The notes: a model not told the origin generated them from the letters alone. 64,000 nucleotides of DNA from Nocardiopsis sp. FIRDI 009 (GCF_003386285.1 NZ_QPNC01000001.1:1-64000); one strand, 5' to 3'; positions 19,085-28,897 are shown, numbered from the stretch's first letter. Made by a program: numbers and translations.

Positions 19085-19203
19085 CGGACCTCCGATGAGG
19101 GGAAACTCGGTGTGCGACCGCACGGGGTTTGATGCGCGCGCACCCCCTCGCGGTTCCCCTCGTCTGCGTGTGTGGGGTGTGACGGGTGCGACACACGGCC
19201 GCG

Positions 19204-19228
19204 GGGCCCGCCTGGGGTGGGCGGGCCC
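19204..19228 (-). terminator. Hairpin downstream of glpX
   Basis: GGGCCCGCC and GGCGGGCCC form a 9-bp stem with a 7-base loop, just past the glpX stop. Confidence 0.6.
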
Positions 19229-19241
19229 GGTGCGCGGACGG

Positions 19242-20264
19242 TCAGGGGGCGGACGTGAGGTCCACGCCGCTGTAGGCCGACAGCTTGCTCAGCCGGTGCT
19301 CGCTGAGCACCTGGCGGACCGTACCACTCCGGCCGCGCATGACGAGCGAGTCGGTGATGACCCGGGAGGACTCGTAGCGCACCCCGCCGACGAGTTCGCC
19401 GTCGGTGATGCCGGTGGCGGCGAAGAACACGTCGTCGGAGGAGACGAGGTCGTCGGTGAGCAGCACGCGGTCGAGGTCGTGGCCGGCGTCGAGGGCCTTG
19501 CGCCGCTCCTGCTCGTCCTTCGGCCACAGGCGGCCCTGGATGACGCCGCCCAGGCACTTCATCGCACAGGCGGTGATGATGCCCTCAGGGGTACCGCCGA
19601 TACCGAGCAGCAGGTCCACACCGGTTCCGGCACGGGCCGCCATGATCGCGCCCGCCACGTCACCGTCGCGGATGAACTTGATGCGCGCGCCCGCGTCCCG
19701 CACGTCCTGGACGATCTGCTTGTGCCGGGGGCGGTCCAGGATGACCACCGTGACGTCCTGCGGAGCCTTGCCCTTGGCCCGGGCGACGGCGCGGATGTTG
19801 TCCCCGACCGGGGCGGCGATGTCCACGACGTCGGCGGCCTCGGGGCCGGCGGCGAGCTTCTCCATGTAGAACACCGCGGACGGGTCGAACATGGTGTTGC
19901 GCGGGCTGACCGCGATCACGGCGATCGCGTTGGGCATGCCCATGGCGGTAAGGGTGGTGCCGTCGATCGGGTCGACCGCCACGTCCCACTCGTGGCCGCC
20001 GCCGTCGCCGACGCGCTCGCCGTTGAAGAGCATGGGGGCGTCGTCCTTCTCGCCCTCACCGATGACCACGGTCCCGTTCATCGACACGGTGCTGATCATG
20101 TGTCGCATCCCGCGCACGGCCGCGCCGTCGGCACCGATCTTGTCGCCCTTGCCGACCCAGCGGGCGGCGGCCAGGGCGGCGGTCTCGGTGACGCGGACGA
20201 GCTCGAGCGCCAGGTTGCGGTCCGGAGTGGTGGAGGGCGCGGGCGAGCTGCTGGCCTGCGACAT
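19242..20264 (-). CDS. glpX: Fructose-1,6-bisphosphatase class II
   Basis: The 340-residue GlpX enzyme removes the 1-phosphate of fructose 1,6-bisphosphate in gluconeogenesis. The metal sites are visible: GEGEKDD at 69-75 and DPIDGTT at 98-104, as in the lithium-sensitive phosphatase superfamily. [19 protein letters not shown] is the class II hallmark. The length is usual. The ATG at 20264 is preceded by GGAAGG. In actinobacteria glpX is the main FBPase and typically lies beside a DUF4245 gene, here at 21102 in divergent orientation with a TetR gene inserted between. Confidence 0.96.
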   Translation of the reverse strand: MSQASSSPAPSTTPDRNLALELVRVTETAALAAARWVGKGDKIGADGAAVRGMRHMISTVSMNGTVVIGEGEKDDAPMLFNGERVGDGGGHEWDVAVDPIDGTTLTAMGMPNAIAVIAVSPRNTMFDPSAVFYMEKLAAGPEAADVVDIAAPVGDNIRAVARAKGKAPQDVTVVILDRPRHKQIVQDVRDAGARIKFIRDGDVAGAIMAARAGTGVDLLLGIGGTPEGIITACAMKCLGGVIQGRLWPKDEQERRKALDAGHDLDRVLLTDDLVSSDDVFFAATGITDGELVGGVRYESSRVITDSLVMRGRSGTVRQVLSEHRLSKLSAYSGVDLTSAP

Positions 20265-20423
20265 GGGATGACACCTTCCGTCGGGGATCGGGGTGGGGCT
20301 TCGCCCCTTAGGGTAGTCACCCGACGTGATCCCCGACTGCTGTGGGTGCGCCGCGCGTGATCGGCGCTCCCCCGACGCGGCCGGTACCGTCTACCCTGGC
20401 GGGATCCGGACGGGAGTGAGGGC

Positions 20424-21035
20424 ATGACAGTGGACAAGACGGACAAGCCCACGCGGGTGTCGCCCCGTGGAGCCGCCACCCGCAGTGCCCTGCTCAGGGC
20501 GGCGGCCCAGGTCTTCCGTACCGTCGGCTTCGCGAAGGCGGGTGTGAGCGAGGTCGTGGCCGTCGCGGGCGCCAGCGTCGGCAGCCTGTACCACCACTTC
20601 ACGGGCAAGGCGGACCTCTACCTCGCCCTGTACGAGGAGTTCCAGCAGCGGCAGCAGGAGCGCACCCACCAGGCGGTCGTCGACGCCCGCGCACGGGGTG
20701 AGAGCGATCCCACACGGCTGATGAACCTCGCCGCGCGCGCCTACCTCCTGGGCTGCATCGAGGAGAGGGACACGGCGCGGCTGTTCTTCAGCGGCGACGG
20801 CCCGCCCGGCTTCGACTACCAGCTGCGCGCCCGGCTCACGCAGTGGACCGACCGCAACGTGGCGCTGTTCCGCAAGGCCGACGAACCGGTGGACGAGGCG
20901 CTGCTGATCGTGGTGAGCGGCGCGATGCTGCTCGCCGTGGCCGAGGTGGTGCGCCGCGACGACGCGGACGCGCGCCGGCTCGCCGACGACATCACCCGGG
21001 TGCTCACCCAGTTGGAGCCGGAACACCGTGGGTGA
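20424..21035 (+). CDS. TetR family transcriptional regulator
   Basis: The 203-residue regulator has an N-terminal TetR helix-turn-helix (about 18-64; RSALLRAAAQVFRTVGFAKAGVSEVV then SVGSLYHHFTGKADLY) and an all-helical ligand domain. It is divergent from glpX and 66 bases ahead of the DUF4245 gene. Its target could be itself or glpX, but no clear palindromic operator was found in the 160-base gap. The ATG follows GGAGTGAGGG. Confidence 0.88.
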   Translation: MTVDKTDKPTRVSPRGAATRSALLRAAAQVFRTVGFAKAGVSEVVAVAGASVGSLYHHFTGKADLYLALYEEFQQRQQERTHQAVVDARARGESDPTRLMNLAARAYLLGCIEERDTARLFFSGDGPPGFDYQLRARLTQWTDRNVALFRKADEPVDEALLIVVSGAMLLAVAEVVRRDDADARRLADDITRVLTQLEPEHRG

Positions 21036-21101
21036 GACCCGGCGGTCAGACCCCACCCCGGGTCAGAGAGCTCCCCGGCCTGGGGCAAGCTTGGTGGGGT
21101 C

Positions 21102-21644
21102 ATGAGTGAGTACAGCCGGTCCAACGCGACCTTCGTCAACTACGCCATCTCGCTGGGGATCGTCGTCGGCATCCTGCTGGTGATGGCGTTCGTGGTCTCC
21201 ACCCGTTCCGGGGAGCACATCCCGTCGGTGAACTACCGGCCGGACGTCGACGTCCTGCGCGAGGCGGCCGACTACCCGGTGACCCTTCCGTCGGAGGAGC
21301 TTCCCGACCAGGGGTGGACGCCGACCAGTTCGTCCCTCGACGTGACGGGCCCCGTCGAGTGGAGTGTCGGCTTCGCCACCGCCGCCGACAGCCACGCCCG
21401 GCTCATCCAGAGCGACGCCGACCCGGAGGCGGTCGTGGACGAGCACGTCCGCGACGCCGAGGAGGTCGGCACGGTCGCCGTGGGCGGGCGCGAGTGGGAC
21501 CACTACGAGTCGGAGGACTGGGGAGCGCTCGTCCTGTACGAGGAGGACGTGACCCTGGTCGTGGCGGGCAGCGCCGACCTGGACGAACTCGCCCACCTGG
21601 CCGAGGGCCTGGAGACGGACGCGGTCGCCGCCGAGGACGCCTAG
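21102..21644 (+). CDS. DUF4245 membrane-anchored protein
   Basis: The 180-residue protein has one N-terminal membrane helix (about 14-34) and an extracytoplasmic DUF4245 domain (about 45-172; YRPDVDVLREAADYPVTLPSEELPDQGWTPTSS is typical). This family is found beside glpX across actinobacteria (Rv1100 in M. tuberculosis), but its function is unknown. The ATG has only a weak ribosome site; the TetR gene ends 66 bases upstream. Confidence 0.82.
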   Translation: MSEYSRSNATFVNYAISLGIVVGILLVMAFVVSTRSGEHIPSVNYRPDVDVLREAADYPVTLPSEELPDQGWTPTSSSLDVTGPVEWSVGFATAADSHARLIQSDADPEAVVDEHVRDAEEVGTVAVGGREWDHYESEDWGALVLYEEDVTLVVAGSADLDELAHLAEGLETDAVAAEDA

Positions 21645-21677
21645 GACCGCGTCCCCGGCGCGTGCCGCACGGACATG

Positions 21678-21711
21678 ACGGTGCCCCCGCCGGATCCGGC
21701 GGGGGCACCGT
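21678..21711. terminator. Perfect 34-base palindrome between convergent genes
   Basis: The arms 21678-21694 and 21695-21711 are exact complements centred on GGATCC, followed by TTCG. The palindrome separates the DUF4245 gene from the convergent ispH. Confidence 0.78.
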
Positions 21712-21723
21712 TCGATCGGTCCC

Positions 21724-22695
21724 TCACTCGGCGCGCAGGTCGCGGCGCAGCTCCTTGGGGAGTGAGAAGGTCAGGGTCTCGTCGGCGGTGGTCACCGGGG
21801 TCACCGTGCCGTAGCCGTGGCCCGCCAGCTTGTCGAGCAGCTCGCGCACCAGGATGTCCGGCACGGAGGCGCCGCTGGTCACGCCGACCGTCGTCACGCC
21901 CTCCAGCCAGGCGTCGTCCATGAGCGAAGCGTTGTCGATGAGGTAGGCGGCGTCGGCGCCCGCGTCGAGGGCGACCTCGACCAGGCGGACCGAGTTCGAC
22001 GAGTTGTCGGAGCCGACCACGATGACCAGCTCGCACTCGGGGGCCATGGCCTTGACGGCGTCCTGGCGGTTGGAGGTGGCGTAGCAGATGTCGTCGCTGG
22101 GCGGGTCGAGCAGGTTCGGGAAGCGCTCGCGCAGCGCGTCGACGGTCTGGGTGGTCTCGTCGACGGACAGGGTGGTCTGCGACAGCCAGGAGACGTTGTT
22201 CGGGTCGCGGACCTGGACCTTGTCCACCTCGTCCGGGCTCTCCACGATCTGGATGTGCTCGGGGGCCTCGCCGCTGGTCCCCTCGACCTCCTCGTGGCCG
22301 ATGTGGCCGATGAGGATGATGTCCCGGTCCTCGGAGGCGAAGCGCTTGGCCTCCTTGTGGACCTTGGTCACGAGCGGGCAGGTGGCGTCGATCGTCTTGA
22401 GCTTGCGCCGCTCGGCCTGCTCGTGGACGGCCGGGGAGACACCGTGGGCGGAGAAGACGACGATGGCGCCCTCGGGCACCTCCTCCGTCTCCTCGACGAA
22501 GATCGCTCCGCGCTCCTCCAGCGTGCGCACCACGTGGGTGTTGTGCACGATCTGCTTGCGCACGTAGATCGGTGCGCCGTACTGCTCCAGGGCCTTCTCG
22601 ACGGTGATGACCGCGCGGTCGACACCGGCGCAGTATCCCCGGGGGTTGGCGAGCAGGACACGGCGGTGGGTCGTCGCAGTCGTCGTCGCAGTCAT
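21724..22695 (-). CDS. ispH: 4-hydroxy-3-methylbut-2-enyl diphosphate reductase
   Basis: The 323-residue IspH/LytB protein catalyses the last step of the MEP pathway, giving IPP and DMAPP with a 4Fe-4S cluster. The three cluster cysteines are C22 (GYCAGVDRA), C106 (DATCPLV) and C204 (ICYATSNRQ); the catalytic region TSGASVPD is also present. An ATG three codons earlier (22704) is possible. I chose 22695 because TAGGAT, a -10 hexamer, ends 7 bases before it and there is no Shine-Dalgarno site, which indicates leaderless translation. The product feeds the cis-prenyltransferase encoded at 2319. Confidence 0.95.
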   Translation of the reverse strand: MTATTTATTHRRVLLANPRGYCAGVDRAVITVEKALEQYGAPIYVRKQIVHNTHVVRTLEERGAIFVEETEEVPEGAIVVFSAHGVSPAVHEQAERRKLKTIDATCPLVTKVHKEAKRFASEDRDIILIGHIGHEEVEGTSGEAPEHIQIVESPDEVDKVQVRDPNNVSWLSQTTLSVDETTQTVDALRERFPNLLDPPSDDICYATSNRQDAVKAMAPECELVIVVGSDNSSNSVRLVEVALDAGADAAYLIDNASLMDDAWLEGVTTVGVTSGASVPDILVRELLDKLAGHGYGTVTPVTTADETLTFSLPKELRRDLRAE

Positions 22696-22998
22696 ACGTC
22701 TCATCCTAGGCGCCCCGTGTGGCTCCCGTGGCGGGTGTGGGCGAAGGCACTGGGGCAGGGGTTCGCGGGGGCGGTCCGGGCCGGTACGGGGCGGGGCGGG
22801 TGCGTGGCGGAGCGTGTCGGGTTCGGCCGCGACGTGGCGAAATCGTTCACTTGTCGCCTGCTCATGCTGATCGACCCTCCTCTATCCTGGTTCACCATCG
22901 CATCTGTAGATAGGCGGTTCGCCCCAACTCGGCCTTGCCTGGTTTGCTGGACGCGCGCCGCTGGCCCACCCGCCGAGAGCATCAGGAGCCCCCGTCCT
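22696..22998. promoter_or_regulatory. Divergent promoter region of ispH and the LDAP-like gene
   Basis: The 303-base gap has no gene. The ispH -10 hexamer TAGGAT reads on the minus strand at 22708-22703. On the plus strand a less GC-rich section at 22840-22930 (TATCCT, TAGATA) is the likely promoter zone for the gene at 22999. I see no palindromic operator. Confidence 0.4.
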
Positions 22999-23718
22999 AT
23001 GTCGAACCCGACTGTCGCCACGAAGCTGTTGTCCCTGGTCAAGGGGATCTTCGGGCGCAAGGAGCCCGTGCCCGCCGCCGGTTCCGCCCAGGGGGAGGAG
23101 TCCGCGAAGCCGCTGAGCACAGCCCCCGAGAAGGCCGAGGAGTCCTCCACGAAGGCCGAGGCCGTCCAGGCCCCCGAGACCGCGGAGGCCACCGGGACCG
23201 CCGAGGCCCCCGCCGCCGAGAAGGCGGAGAGGAGTGAGGCGCCGGAGACGGCGGAGGCGCCCCCGAGCATCGAGGGGGAGGGGAAGGAGACGGCCGGGGA
23301 GTCCTCCGCGAAGACCGAGGACACGGCCGGGTCCGGCACCACGGCCGAGGCCGCCGGAGCGGAGGAGGACCCCGCCCCCGCTGAGGAGCCCCGGTCGGAG
23401 CCCGCCGCCCCCGCCACGGCCGACCTCCGGGAGGAGGGCGCGGCGATCGCCGAGGAGATCGCCGCCGCCGAGGCCCACACCGAGGTCGCCAGCGACGAGG
23501 TCCTGGAGAAGGTCCGCAAGGAGGCCGCGCCCTCGGTGGACGAACTGGCCGTCCCCACCTACGACGACCTCACCCTGCCGTCGGTCCGCGCCCGCCTGCG
23601 CAAGCTCACCGTGGCCCAGGTGCGCGACCTGCGCGCCTACGAGGTCGCGCACGCGGGGCGGCCGGAGTTCATCAGGATGTACGACAACCGCATCGCCAAG
23701 CTGGAGTCCGCCGAGTGA
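22999..23718 (+). CDS. Lipid-droplet-associated-like protein (Rv1109c type)
   Basis: The 239-residue acidic protein has three parts. There is a short hydrophobic/basic N-terminus (ATKLLSLVKGIFGRK), a long low-complexity Ala/Glu/Pro/Thr region (about 25-165), and a conserved C-terminus (about 175-239; VPTYDDLTLPSVRARLRKLT and AHAGRPEFIRMYDNRIAKLE). That C-terminus matches a small actinobacterial family placed between ispH and xseA, which in some annotations is called lipid-droplet-associated. I infer membership from the motif and neighbourhood; the biochemical role is not known. The ATG follows AGGAG by about 10 bases. Confidence 0.65.
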   Translation: MSNPTVATKLLSLVKGIFGRKEPVPAAGSAQGEESAKPLSTAPEKAEESSTKAEAVQAPETAEATGTAEAPAAEKAERSEAPETAEAPPSIEGEGKETAGESSAKTEDTAGSGTTAEAAGAEEDPAPAEEPRSEPAAPATADLREEGAAIAEEIAAAEAHTEVASDEVLEKVRKEAAPSVDELAVPTYDDLTLPSVRARLRKLTVAQVRDLRAYEVAHAGRPEFIRMYDNRIAKLESAE

Positions 23719-23778
23719 GCGACCCCCTCTCCCGGGGCCGCCCCGCCCGTCGGTTCGGCGGCCCCGCCGGGGGCGCGG

Positions 23779-24075
23779 TCAGGCGCCCGTGATCTCCTTC
23801 AACGCGGTCACGTGGGCGCGGTAGGCCGCCTTCCCCTCCTGGGTCAGGGAGAGCCACACGCGTTGCCGCCGGTCCCGCGTGGCCCGGCTCTGCCCCAGGT
23901 ACCCCTTGTCCATCAGGACGCTCACGTGCTTGCTGAGGACCGACGCGCTCACCTTCAGCTGCTCCTGGACAGTGGCGAACTCGACCCGGTCGGCGGCGTC
24001 GAGCACGGCGCAGATCCGCAGCCGCTGGGGTGCGTGGATCGTCGGGTTGAAGCCGTCGTCGGTCGTGCTGCTCAA
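23779..24075 (-). CDS. Winged-helix transcriptional regulator (MarR-like, HTH_34 type)
   Basis: The 98-residue regulator is a single winged-helix domain: [47 protein letters not shown], then the wing [17 protein letters not shown]. It starts with TTG at 24075, overlapping the TGA of the upstream membrane-protein gene by 4 bases (TTGA), so the two are translationally coupled. Such small regulators usually autoregulate their operon; the perfect inverted repeat at 24535-24551 over the operon start is the obvious candidate site. Confidence 0.82.
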   Translation of the reverse strand: MSSTTDDGFNPTIHAPQRLRICAVLDAADRVEFATVQEQLKVSASVLSKHVSVLMDKGYLGQSRATRDRRQRVWLSLTQEGKAAYRAHVTALKEITGA

Positions 24076-24542
24076 CGGTCCCCGTTCCGTCGGTGGTAGG
24101 GGCTGGTGCGGCGGTGGTAGGGGCCGAACAGGGCGATCGCGACGCCCAGGCCCGCTGTCATGGCGACCCACGCCCACGGGGTGTCGTAGGCCAGGTACAG
24201 CCCGATCCCGCCGAGGATCGGGACCAGGGACCAGATCGCGACGGGTCGCAGCTCCCGGAGGGTCAGCCACCGGAGGACCCCCATCTGGTTCACACCGATC
24301 CGCGCCAGCAGGACGAACGCGCCGATGAACGCGGCCAACGAGGCCAGGAGGACGAGGTTCCACAGCCCTTCGCGCGGGATGACGAACAACAGTCCGTAGG
24401 GGGCGAAGAGCAGCCCGAGCACCGGGTAGTACCACGCGGGCACCTTCACGGCCCGGGTCGACTCCTGCGCCGACTCCGCCTCGCGGAGCGCGGCCGCGGC
24501 CTCTTCGGGGGTGGGGCGGGTGGCGACCGGTTCAGTTTCCAT
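24072..24542 (-). CDS. Four-helix membrane protein coupled to the regulator
   Basis: The 156-residue protein has about 33 cytoplasmic residues, then four membrane segments ([36 protein letters not shown]; a segment around [33 protein letters not shown]) and a basic tail [16 protein letters not shown] do not recognise a family. Genes pairing a small membrane protein with an HTH_34 regulator often concern export or stress, but nothing here proves that. Translation appears leaderless: TAGGTT (24554-24549) is 6 bases from the ATG. Confidence 0.75.
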   Translation of the reverse strand: METEPVATRPTPEEAAAALREAESAQESTRAVKVPAWYYPVLGLLFAPYGLLFVIPREGLWNLVLLASLAAFIGAFVLLARIGVNQMGVLRWLTLRELRPVAIWSLVPILGGIGLYLAYDTPWAWVAMTAGLGVAIALFGPYHRRTSPYHRRNGDR

Positions 24543-24554
24543 GATGGAAACCTA
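24535..24554 (-). promoter_or_regulatory. Probable operator over the start of the regulator operon
   Basis: GTTTCCAT-G-ATGGAAAC (24535-24551) is a perfect 8-bp inverted repeat with a 1-base centre. It covers the ATG of the membrane-protein gene and overlaps its -10 hexamer TAGGTT. A protein bound here would block initiation, which fits autorepression by the winged-helix regulator in the same operon. Confidence 0.55.
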
Positions 24555-24647
24555 GTGTTTCACTTTCCATGTCGTCAACTCGGGTTCCGTCGTGCCGTGG
24601 GCCGTGTCGTGCCGGGTTGTCGGTGGCCTCCCGTAGGGTCGGTCGGT

Positions 24648-25889
24648 ATGGGGATGGAGAGTTCCGCCGAGGCGCCGCAGCCGGTACGCGTCGTGCTGAG
24701 CGCCGTCGGCGGCTGGATCAACCGCCTGGGCCGGATCTGGGTCGAGGGTCAGATCGCCGAACTCAACCGGCGCGGCCGCATGGCGTACATGACCCTGCGC
24801 GACCCCGTCGCCAACGTGTCGGTGCGCGTGGTGTGCCAGACCTCGGTCCTGGACGCGCAGAGTCCGCCCCCCGAGGCCGGTGCGCGCGTCGTCATCCACG
24901 CCAAGCCCGACTTCTACGAGGTGCGCGGCACCTTCTCGCTGCGTGCGCTGGAGATCCGCCACGTCGGCCTGGGCGAACTCCTCGCCCGGCTCGAACAGCT
25001 GCGCCGCACGCTGGCCGCCGAGGGGTTGTTCTCCGCCGACCGCAAGCGCCCGCTGCCGTTCCTGCCCAACACCGTCGGCCTCATCTGCGGCCGTGACTCC
25101 GCGGCGGAGCGGGACGTGTTGGAGAACGGGCGCCGCCGCTGGCCCGCCGTGCGCTTCGAGGTCCGGCCGGTCGCGGTCCAGGGCGACCGCGCCGTCCGCG
25201 AGGTCGTGGAGGCGCTGAAGGACCTCGACTCGCACCCGGACGTCGACGTCATCGTCATCGCGCGCGGCGGCGGATCCCTGGAGGACCTGCTGCCCTTCTC
25301 CGACGAGGCGCTGGTCCGGGCGGTGGCCGCCGCGGGCACGCCCGTGGTGAGCGCGATCGGCCACGAACAGGACGCCCCCCTGCTCGACTACGTGGCCGAC
25401 CTGCGCGCCTCCACGCCCACCGACGCCGCCAAGCGGACCGTCCCCGACGTGGGTGAGCAGTTGGAGATCATCCGGCAGCTGCGCGACCGCGGCCGCAGGG
25501 TGATCCGGGGCGGGGTGGAGCGCGAGCTCGCCTGGTTGGAGGGCATCCGCTCGCGTCCCGCGCTGGCCAGCCCCGTGCGGGAGATCGACCGCCTCACCGA
25601 GCAGGTCCTGGAGTTGCGCGACCGCGCCCGCAGGAGCCTGACCGTGTCCCTCGACCGGGCGGGGGAGGGCCTGGCGCACACGCGTGCCCGCCTGCACGCC
25701 CTGTCCCCGGCCACCACCCTGGCCCGCGGCTACGCCATCGTGCAGCGCGAGGACGGGTCGGTGGTGCGCTCGGCGGCCGAACCGGACGTGGGGGAGTCCC
25801 TGCGCGTGCGCTTCGCCGAGGACAGCCTGACGGCGACCGTGGACGCGGTCCACACCGATCACACCGACCACACCACAGAGGGGGAGTAG
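24648..25889 (+). CDS. xseA: Exodeoxyribonuclease VII large subunit
   Basis: The 413-residue subunit degrades single-stranded DNA from either end together with XseB. The N-terminal OB fold (about 5-105; [28 protein letters not shown]) is followed by the catalytic domain with [25 protein letters not shown] and [25 protein letters not shown] helical C-terminus follows, with [16 protein letters not shown]. The ATG at 24648 has TAGGGT (24634-24639) 8 bases upstream and no ribosome site, so it is probably leaderless; the ATG at 24654 is an alternative. A His/Thr/Asp tail ([12 protein letters not shown]) ends the protein. xseB begins 2 bases later. Confidence 0.95.
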   Translation: MGMESSAEAPQPVRVVLSAVGGWINRLGRIWVEGQIAELNRRGRMAYMTLRDPVANVSVRVVCQTSVLDAQSPPPEAGARVVIHAKPDFYEVRGTFSLRALEIRHVGLGELLARLEQLRRTLAAEGLFSADRKRPLPFLPNTVGLICGRDSAAERDVLENGRRRWPAVRFEVRPVAVQGDRAVREVVEALKDLDSHPDVDVIVIARGGGSLEDLLPFSDEALVRAVAAAGTPVVSAIGHEQDAPLLDYVADLRASTPTDAAKRTVPDVGEQLEIIRQLRDRGRRVIRGGVERELAWLEGIRSRPALASPVREIDRLTEQVLELRDRARRSLTVSLDRAGEGLAHTRARLHALSPATTLARGYAIVQREDGSVVRSAAEPDVGESLRVRFAEDSLTATVDAVHTDHTDHTTEGE

Positions 25890-25891
25890 CC

Positions 25892-26158
25892 ATGGCGGAG
25901 CAGGGCAACGACACGGGCGCGGCGGACACCGGGCCCGAGCTCAGCTACGAGGAGAGCCGGGAGGAGCTGAACAACGTCGTCCGCCGGTTGGAGTCCGGCG
26001 GACTCAGCCTCAAGGACTCCCTCGCCCTGTGGGAGCGCGGCGAGGAGCTGGCCCGTGTGTGCGAGCAGTGGTTGGAGGGCGCGCGCGCCAGGCTGGCCGC
26101 CGCCATGGACGAGCGTCAGGACGACGCCTCCTCCGAGGACGACGACACCCCCTTCTAG
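25892..26158 (+). CDS. xseB: Exodeoxyribonuclease VII small subunit
   Basis: The 88-residue protein has the XseB core LSYEESREELNNVVRRLESGGLSLKDSLALWERGEELARVCEQWL (about 12-57), which forms the helical stalk of exonuclease VII. An acidic tail follows. It starts 2 bases after xseA with GGGGGAG close upstream, so the subunits are co-translated. Confidence 0.93.
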   Translation: MAEQGNDTGAADTGPELSYEESREELNNVVRRLESGGLSLKDSLALWERGEELARVCEQWLEGARARLAAAMDERQDDASSEDDDTPF

Positions 26159-26193
26159 GGGTCCGTGCCCGCCCGCTCCCCGAGGGACACCGC

Positions 26194-26730
26194 CTAGCGT
26201 CGGCCGTTGAGGTCGTCGCTCAGCTCGCGGAGGTTGCCGGGCAGACCTCGGAAGACCCCGATCACCAGGACCAGGGCCGTGCCCAGGAACAGCCAGGGGG
26301 CGACCTCGGCCAGCCGCGAGGCCAGGCCCAGCAGGACGACGCGGGCGAAACCCTCGGAGCCCAGCGCGATCAGGCACTCGGCGACGGTCACGGCGGCGAA
26401 GTAGGCGATGGGCGGGCTCACCGACAGCGACAGCAGGTCGCCTGGTCGGACCAGGGACGCCGTGACCAGGCACGCGGTGGTGAAGGCCAGGCCCGGGGCC
26501 GCCGGGGTGGACGTCCAGTGCGCGACCATGGTCCCGGCGAAGCTGAGCACGCAGATCAGCAGTACGCCACCCCGGCCGGTTAGGCGGGGTGGGCGCCGGG
26601 CGGGCGCCTTCGGTGGTGGGTCCGTACGGGTGGACTTCGTGGCGCGAGGGACGTCCCGTCCGCGGCCGCGAGGCCGTACGGAGTGCGGTGCGTGTCCGGG
26701 CCTCGGACCGTCCGCCTTCCGCGGGGGCAT
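26194..26730 (-). CDS. DUF6542 membrane protein
   Basis: The 178-residue protein has about 55 basic, Pro/Arg-rich cytoplasmic residues, four predicted membrane segments, and a short tail GLPGNLRELSDDLNGRR. This matches the DUF6542 family found beside xseB in actinobacteria (Rv1111c position), with no known function. The ATG at 26730 is 9 bases after GGGAGG. A GTG at 26760 would add ten residues but has no ribosome site. Confidence 0.75.
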   Translation of the reverse strand: MPPRKADGPRPGHAPHSVRPRGRGRDVPRATKSTRTDPPPKAPARRPPRLTGRGGVLLICVLSFAGTMVAHWTSTPAAPGLAFTTACLVTASLVRPGDLLSLSVSPPIAYFAAVTVAECLIALGSEGFARVVLLGLASRLAEVAPWLFLGTALVLVIGVFRGLPGNLRELSDDLNGRR

Positions 26731-26915
26731 GACCGTGCGCCTCCCAAGTGTGTTACTCACGGTGTTCAGTGTGTCACTTCACGTGAGACTTCGGTGACTT
26801 TTCCTTGGATCGTGTCGTCATTTCGGCTGCTTGCCCCTTCCGCGACGAACACGTCTTCCCACCCGTTGGACACCGGGTTGGGGCGTGATGGTTCCGCCCC
26901 GTTCCGGGGTCCGGC

Positions 26916-28253
26916 TCAGCGCGCGGTACCTCCGGGATTCATTTGGGTCTGACCGTGCTTAGCTTTACCTGCGTGCCGAATTCCATCCACCGCGGTGGTC
27001 TCGCGCAACGTTTCGGAGGACATGTCGGGTTCGGCTAGTCCCTGGGCGGTCATCTCGGGCGCGGCCACGGTGCGGGGGCGCTCCTCCACCCCCGAGGGCC
27101 GGTCCAGGTCCGTGTCCACCAGCCCGAGGTCGCGGAAGCGGCGGGCGGTCACCAGGACCCGGCTCTCCAGGGAGCCCACCGTCTGGTTGTAGGCGCTCAC
27201 GGTGCGGTTCAGCGCCCTGCCCAGACCCTCCACGTGCCCGCCCAGGGTGGACAGCCGACCGTGCAGCAGCTTGCCGAGCTCGAAGACCTCCCGGGCGTTC
27301 TCGCTCAGGGCCTCCTGCTGCCACGCGTACTGCGCGGTCCGCAGCAGGGAGATGAGCGTCGTGGGGGTGGCGATGTGCACCCGTCGCGCCATCGCGTGCT
27401 CCAACAGGCCCGGGTCGCGCTCCAGCGCGGGGGCGAGGAACGCCTCCCCGGGAACGAACAGCACCACGAACTCCGGCGCGGGCGCGAAGGCCGCCCAGTA
27501 CGACTTCGCCGCCAGTTGGTCGACGTGGGTGCGCAACTGCCTGGCGTGGGCGCGCATCCGCTCCGCCGACGCCTCCTCGTCCTCGGTCTCGACCGCGTCC
27601 AGGTAGGCCGCCAACGGCACCTTGGCGTCCACGACGATGTTCTTGCCGCCGGCGAGGCGCACCACCATGTCCGGACGCAGCGCTCCGTCCCGGGTGCTCG
27701 CCTGCTCGTCGAAGTCGCAGTGCGCGGCCATCCCGGCCAGCTCGGCGACCCTGCGCAGCTGCAGCTCGCCCCACCGGCCGCGCGCTTCCGGGCGCCGCAG
27801 CGCGGTCACCAGGGCCCGCGTCTGGTCCCTCAGGCGTTCGGAGCCCTCGCGTACCAGCTCCACCTGTTTGGCCAGTTCCGCGTGGGCGGCGGCCCGACCC
27901 GCGTCCGCCTCCCGCAGTTGGGCCTCCACCCGGTTCAGCGTGGCGGTCAGGGGCTCCACCATGCGCTCGACCGCCCGGCGCCGCTCGTCCAGATCGCCCC
28001 CGGCCTCGGCGCTGACCGCCCGCAGGCGGCCCTCGGCGAGTTCGAGGAAGCGCTGGTTGGACTGGTCCAGGGCCTGGGCCGACAGCGCGCGGAAGCGGTC
28101 GGCCAGCTGCTCCTCCACGTAGGCGGCGCGTTCCCGGGCCGCGCGGGCGTTCGCGCGTTCCTCGGCGGCACGGCCCCGGGCCAGGGTCCAGCCCACCGCG
28201 ACGCCGACGGCCAGACCGACCAGGAGCACGAGTACGAGAACGAGGGCGTCCAT
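26916..28253 (-). CDS. rmuC: RmuC family protein
   Basis: The 445-residue protein has an N-terminal membrane anchor (LVLVLVLLVGLAVGVAVGWTLA), a long coiled coil (about 28-165), and the RmuC domain (about 170-370; RGRWGELQLRRVAELAGM, IVVDAKVPLAAYLDAVE, FVVLFVPGEAFLAPAL, IATPTTLISLLRTAQYAW). RmuC proteins limit recombination at inverted repeats and are nuclease-like; the exact reaction is unsettled. An extension of about 60 residues after the domain has no recognisable motif. The ATG at 28253 lies 2-3 bases from GGAGGG, which is tight but the best site. Confidence 0.9.
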   Translation of the reverse strand: MDALVLVLVLLVGLAVGVAVGWTLARGRAAEERANARAARERAAYVEEQLADRFRALSAQALDQSNQRFLELAEGRLRAVSAEAGGDLDERRRAVERMVEPLTATLNRVEAQLREADAGRAAAHAELAKQVELVREGSERLRDQTRALVTALRRPEARGRWGELQLRRVAELAGMAAHCDFDEQASTRDGALRPDMVVRLAGGKNIVVDAKVPLAAYLDAVETEDEEASAERMRAHARQLRTHVDQLAAKSYWAAFAPAPEFVVLFVPGEAFLAPALERDPGLLEHAMARRVHIATPTTLISLLRTAQYAWQQEALSENAREVFELGKLLHGRLSTLGGHVEGLGRALNRTVSAYNQTVGSLESRVLVTARRFRDLGLVDTDLDRPSGVEERPRTVAAPEMTAQGLAEPDMSSETLRETTAVDGIRHAGKAKHGQTQMNPGGTAR

Positions 28254-28267
28254 GACCCTCCATGGTG

Positions 28268-28897
28268 TCAGTGCGGGGCGGGGTCCGGTGGCGCGCCACG
28301 CAGGACATCGGTGAGGAGTCCCACCAGATCCGGCATGTCCACGGAATCCGGATCGTACAGCCACTGGAGTTGGAGGCCGTCCATGGCGGCGGTCAGCAGG
28401 GCGGCGGCCTGGTCGGGGGTCGCGCCGCTCGGCAGTCGGTCGCCGTGCTCGGCGCGCAGGGTGTGCGCGAGCCGATCCCGGACGCGGGCGTAGCGGTCGC
28501 GGACGTAGGCGGAGGCCGGGTGGTCGCCGGTCAGGCCCTCGGCGGTGAGCAGGGTGTGCAGCCGGACCACCTCGGGGCGCCGCGTGTTGCGCTCGGCGAG
28601 TCCGGTGAGCGCGGCGGTCTCGCCGAGTCCGTCCAGTTCGCGGACGTCGACCTCGTCGCGCCGGGCGAGCACGGCGATCAGCAGGGCCTCCTTGCCGGGG
28701 AAGTGGTGGAGCAGGCCCTGCTGGCTCAACCCGACCCGGCGTGCCACGGCGGCCAGGGACGCCCCCTGGAAGCCGGACTCGGCGAACTCCGCGAGCGCGG
28801 CGTCGAGGATCTGGTCCCGGCGCCTCGTGGCCCGCGGTCGTCCGCGCCCCCTGCGTCCGAGCGCCTCCGGCGGTGGGGTGGGTTCCTGCTCGCTCAT
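28268..28897 (-). CDS. TetR family transcriptional regulator
   Basis: The 209-residue regulator has a basic leader (RRGRGRPRATRRR), a TetR helix-turn-helix (about 28-75; ILDAALAEFAESGFQGASLAAVARRVGLSQQGLLHHFPGKEALL) and a helical ligand domain with a second HTH-like C-terminal part. It is transcribed away from the GH3 glucosidase, and the shared 125-base gap contains a copy of the LacI-type operator. It may therefore be repressed by the LacI protein, control the glucosidase, or both. Confidence 0.88.
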   Translation of the reverse strand: MSEQEPTPPPEALGRRGRGRPRATRRRDQILDAALAEFAESGFQGASLAAVARRVGLSQQGLLHHFPGKEALLIAVLARRDEVDVRELDGLGETAALTGLAERNTRRPEVVRLHTLLTAEGLTGDHPASAYVRDRYARVRDRLAHTLRAEHGDRLPSGATPDQAAALLTAAMDGLQLQWLYDPDSVDMPDLVGLLTDVLRGAPPDPAPH

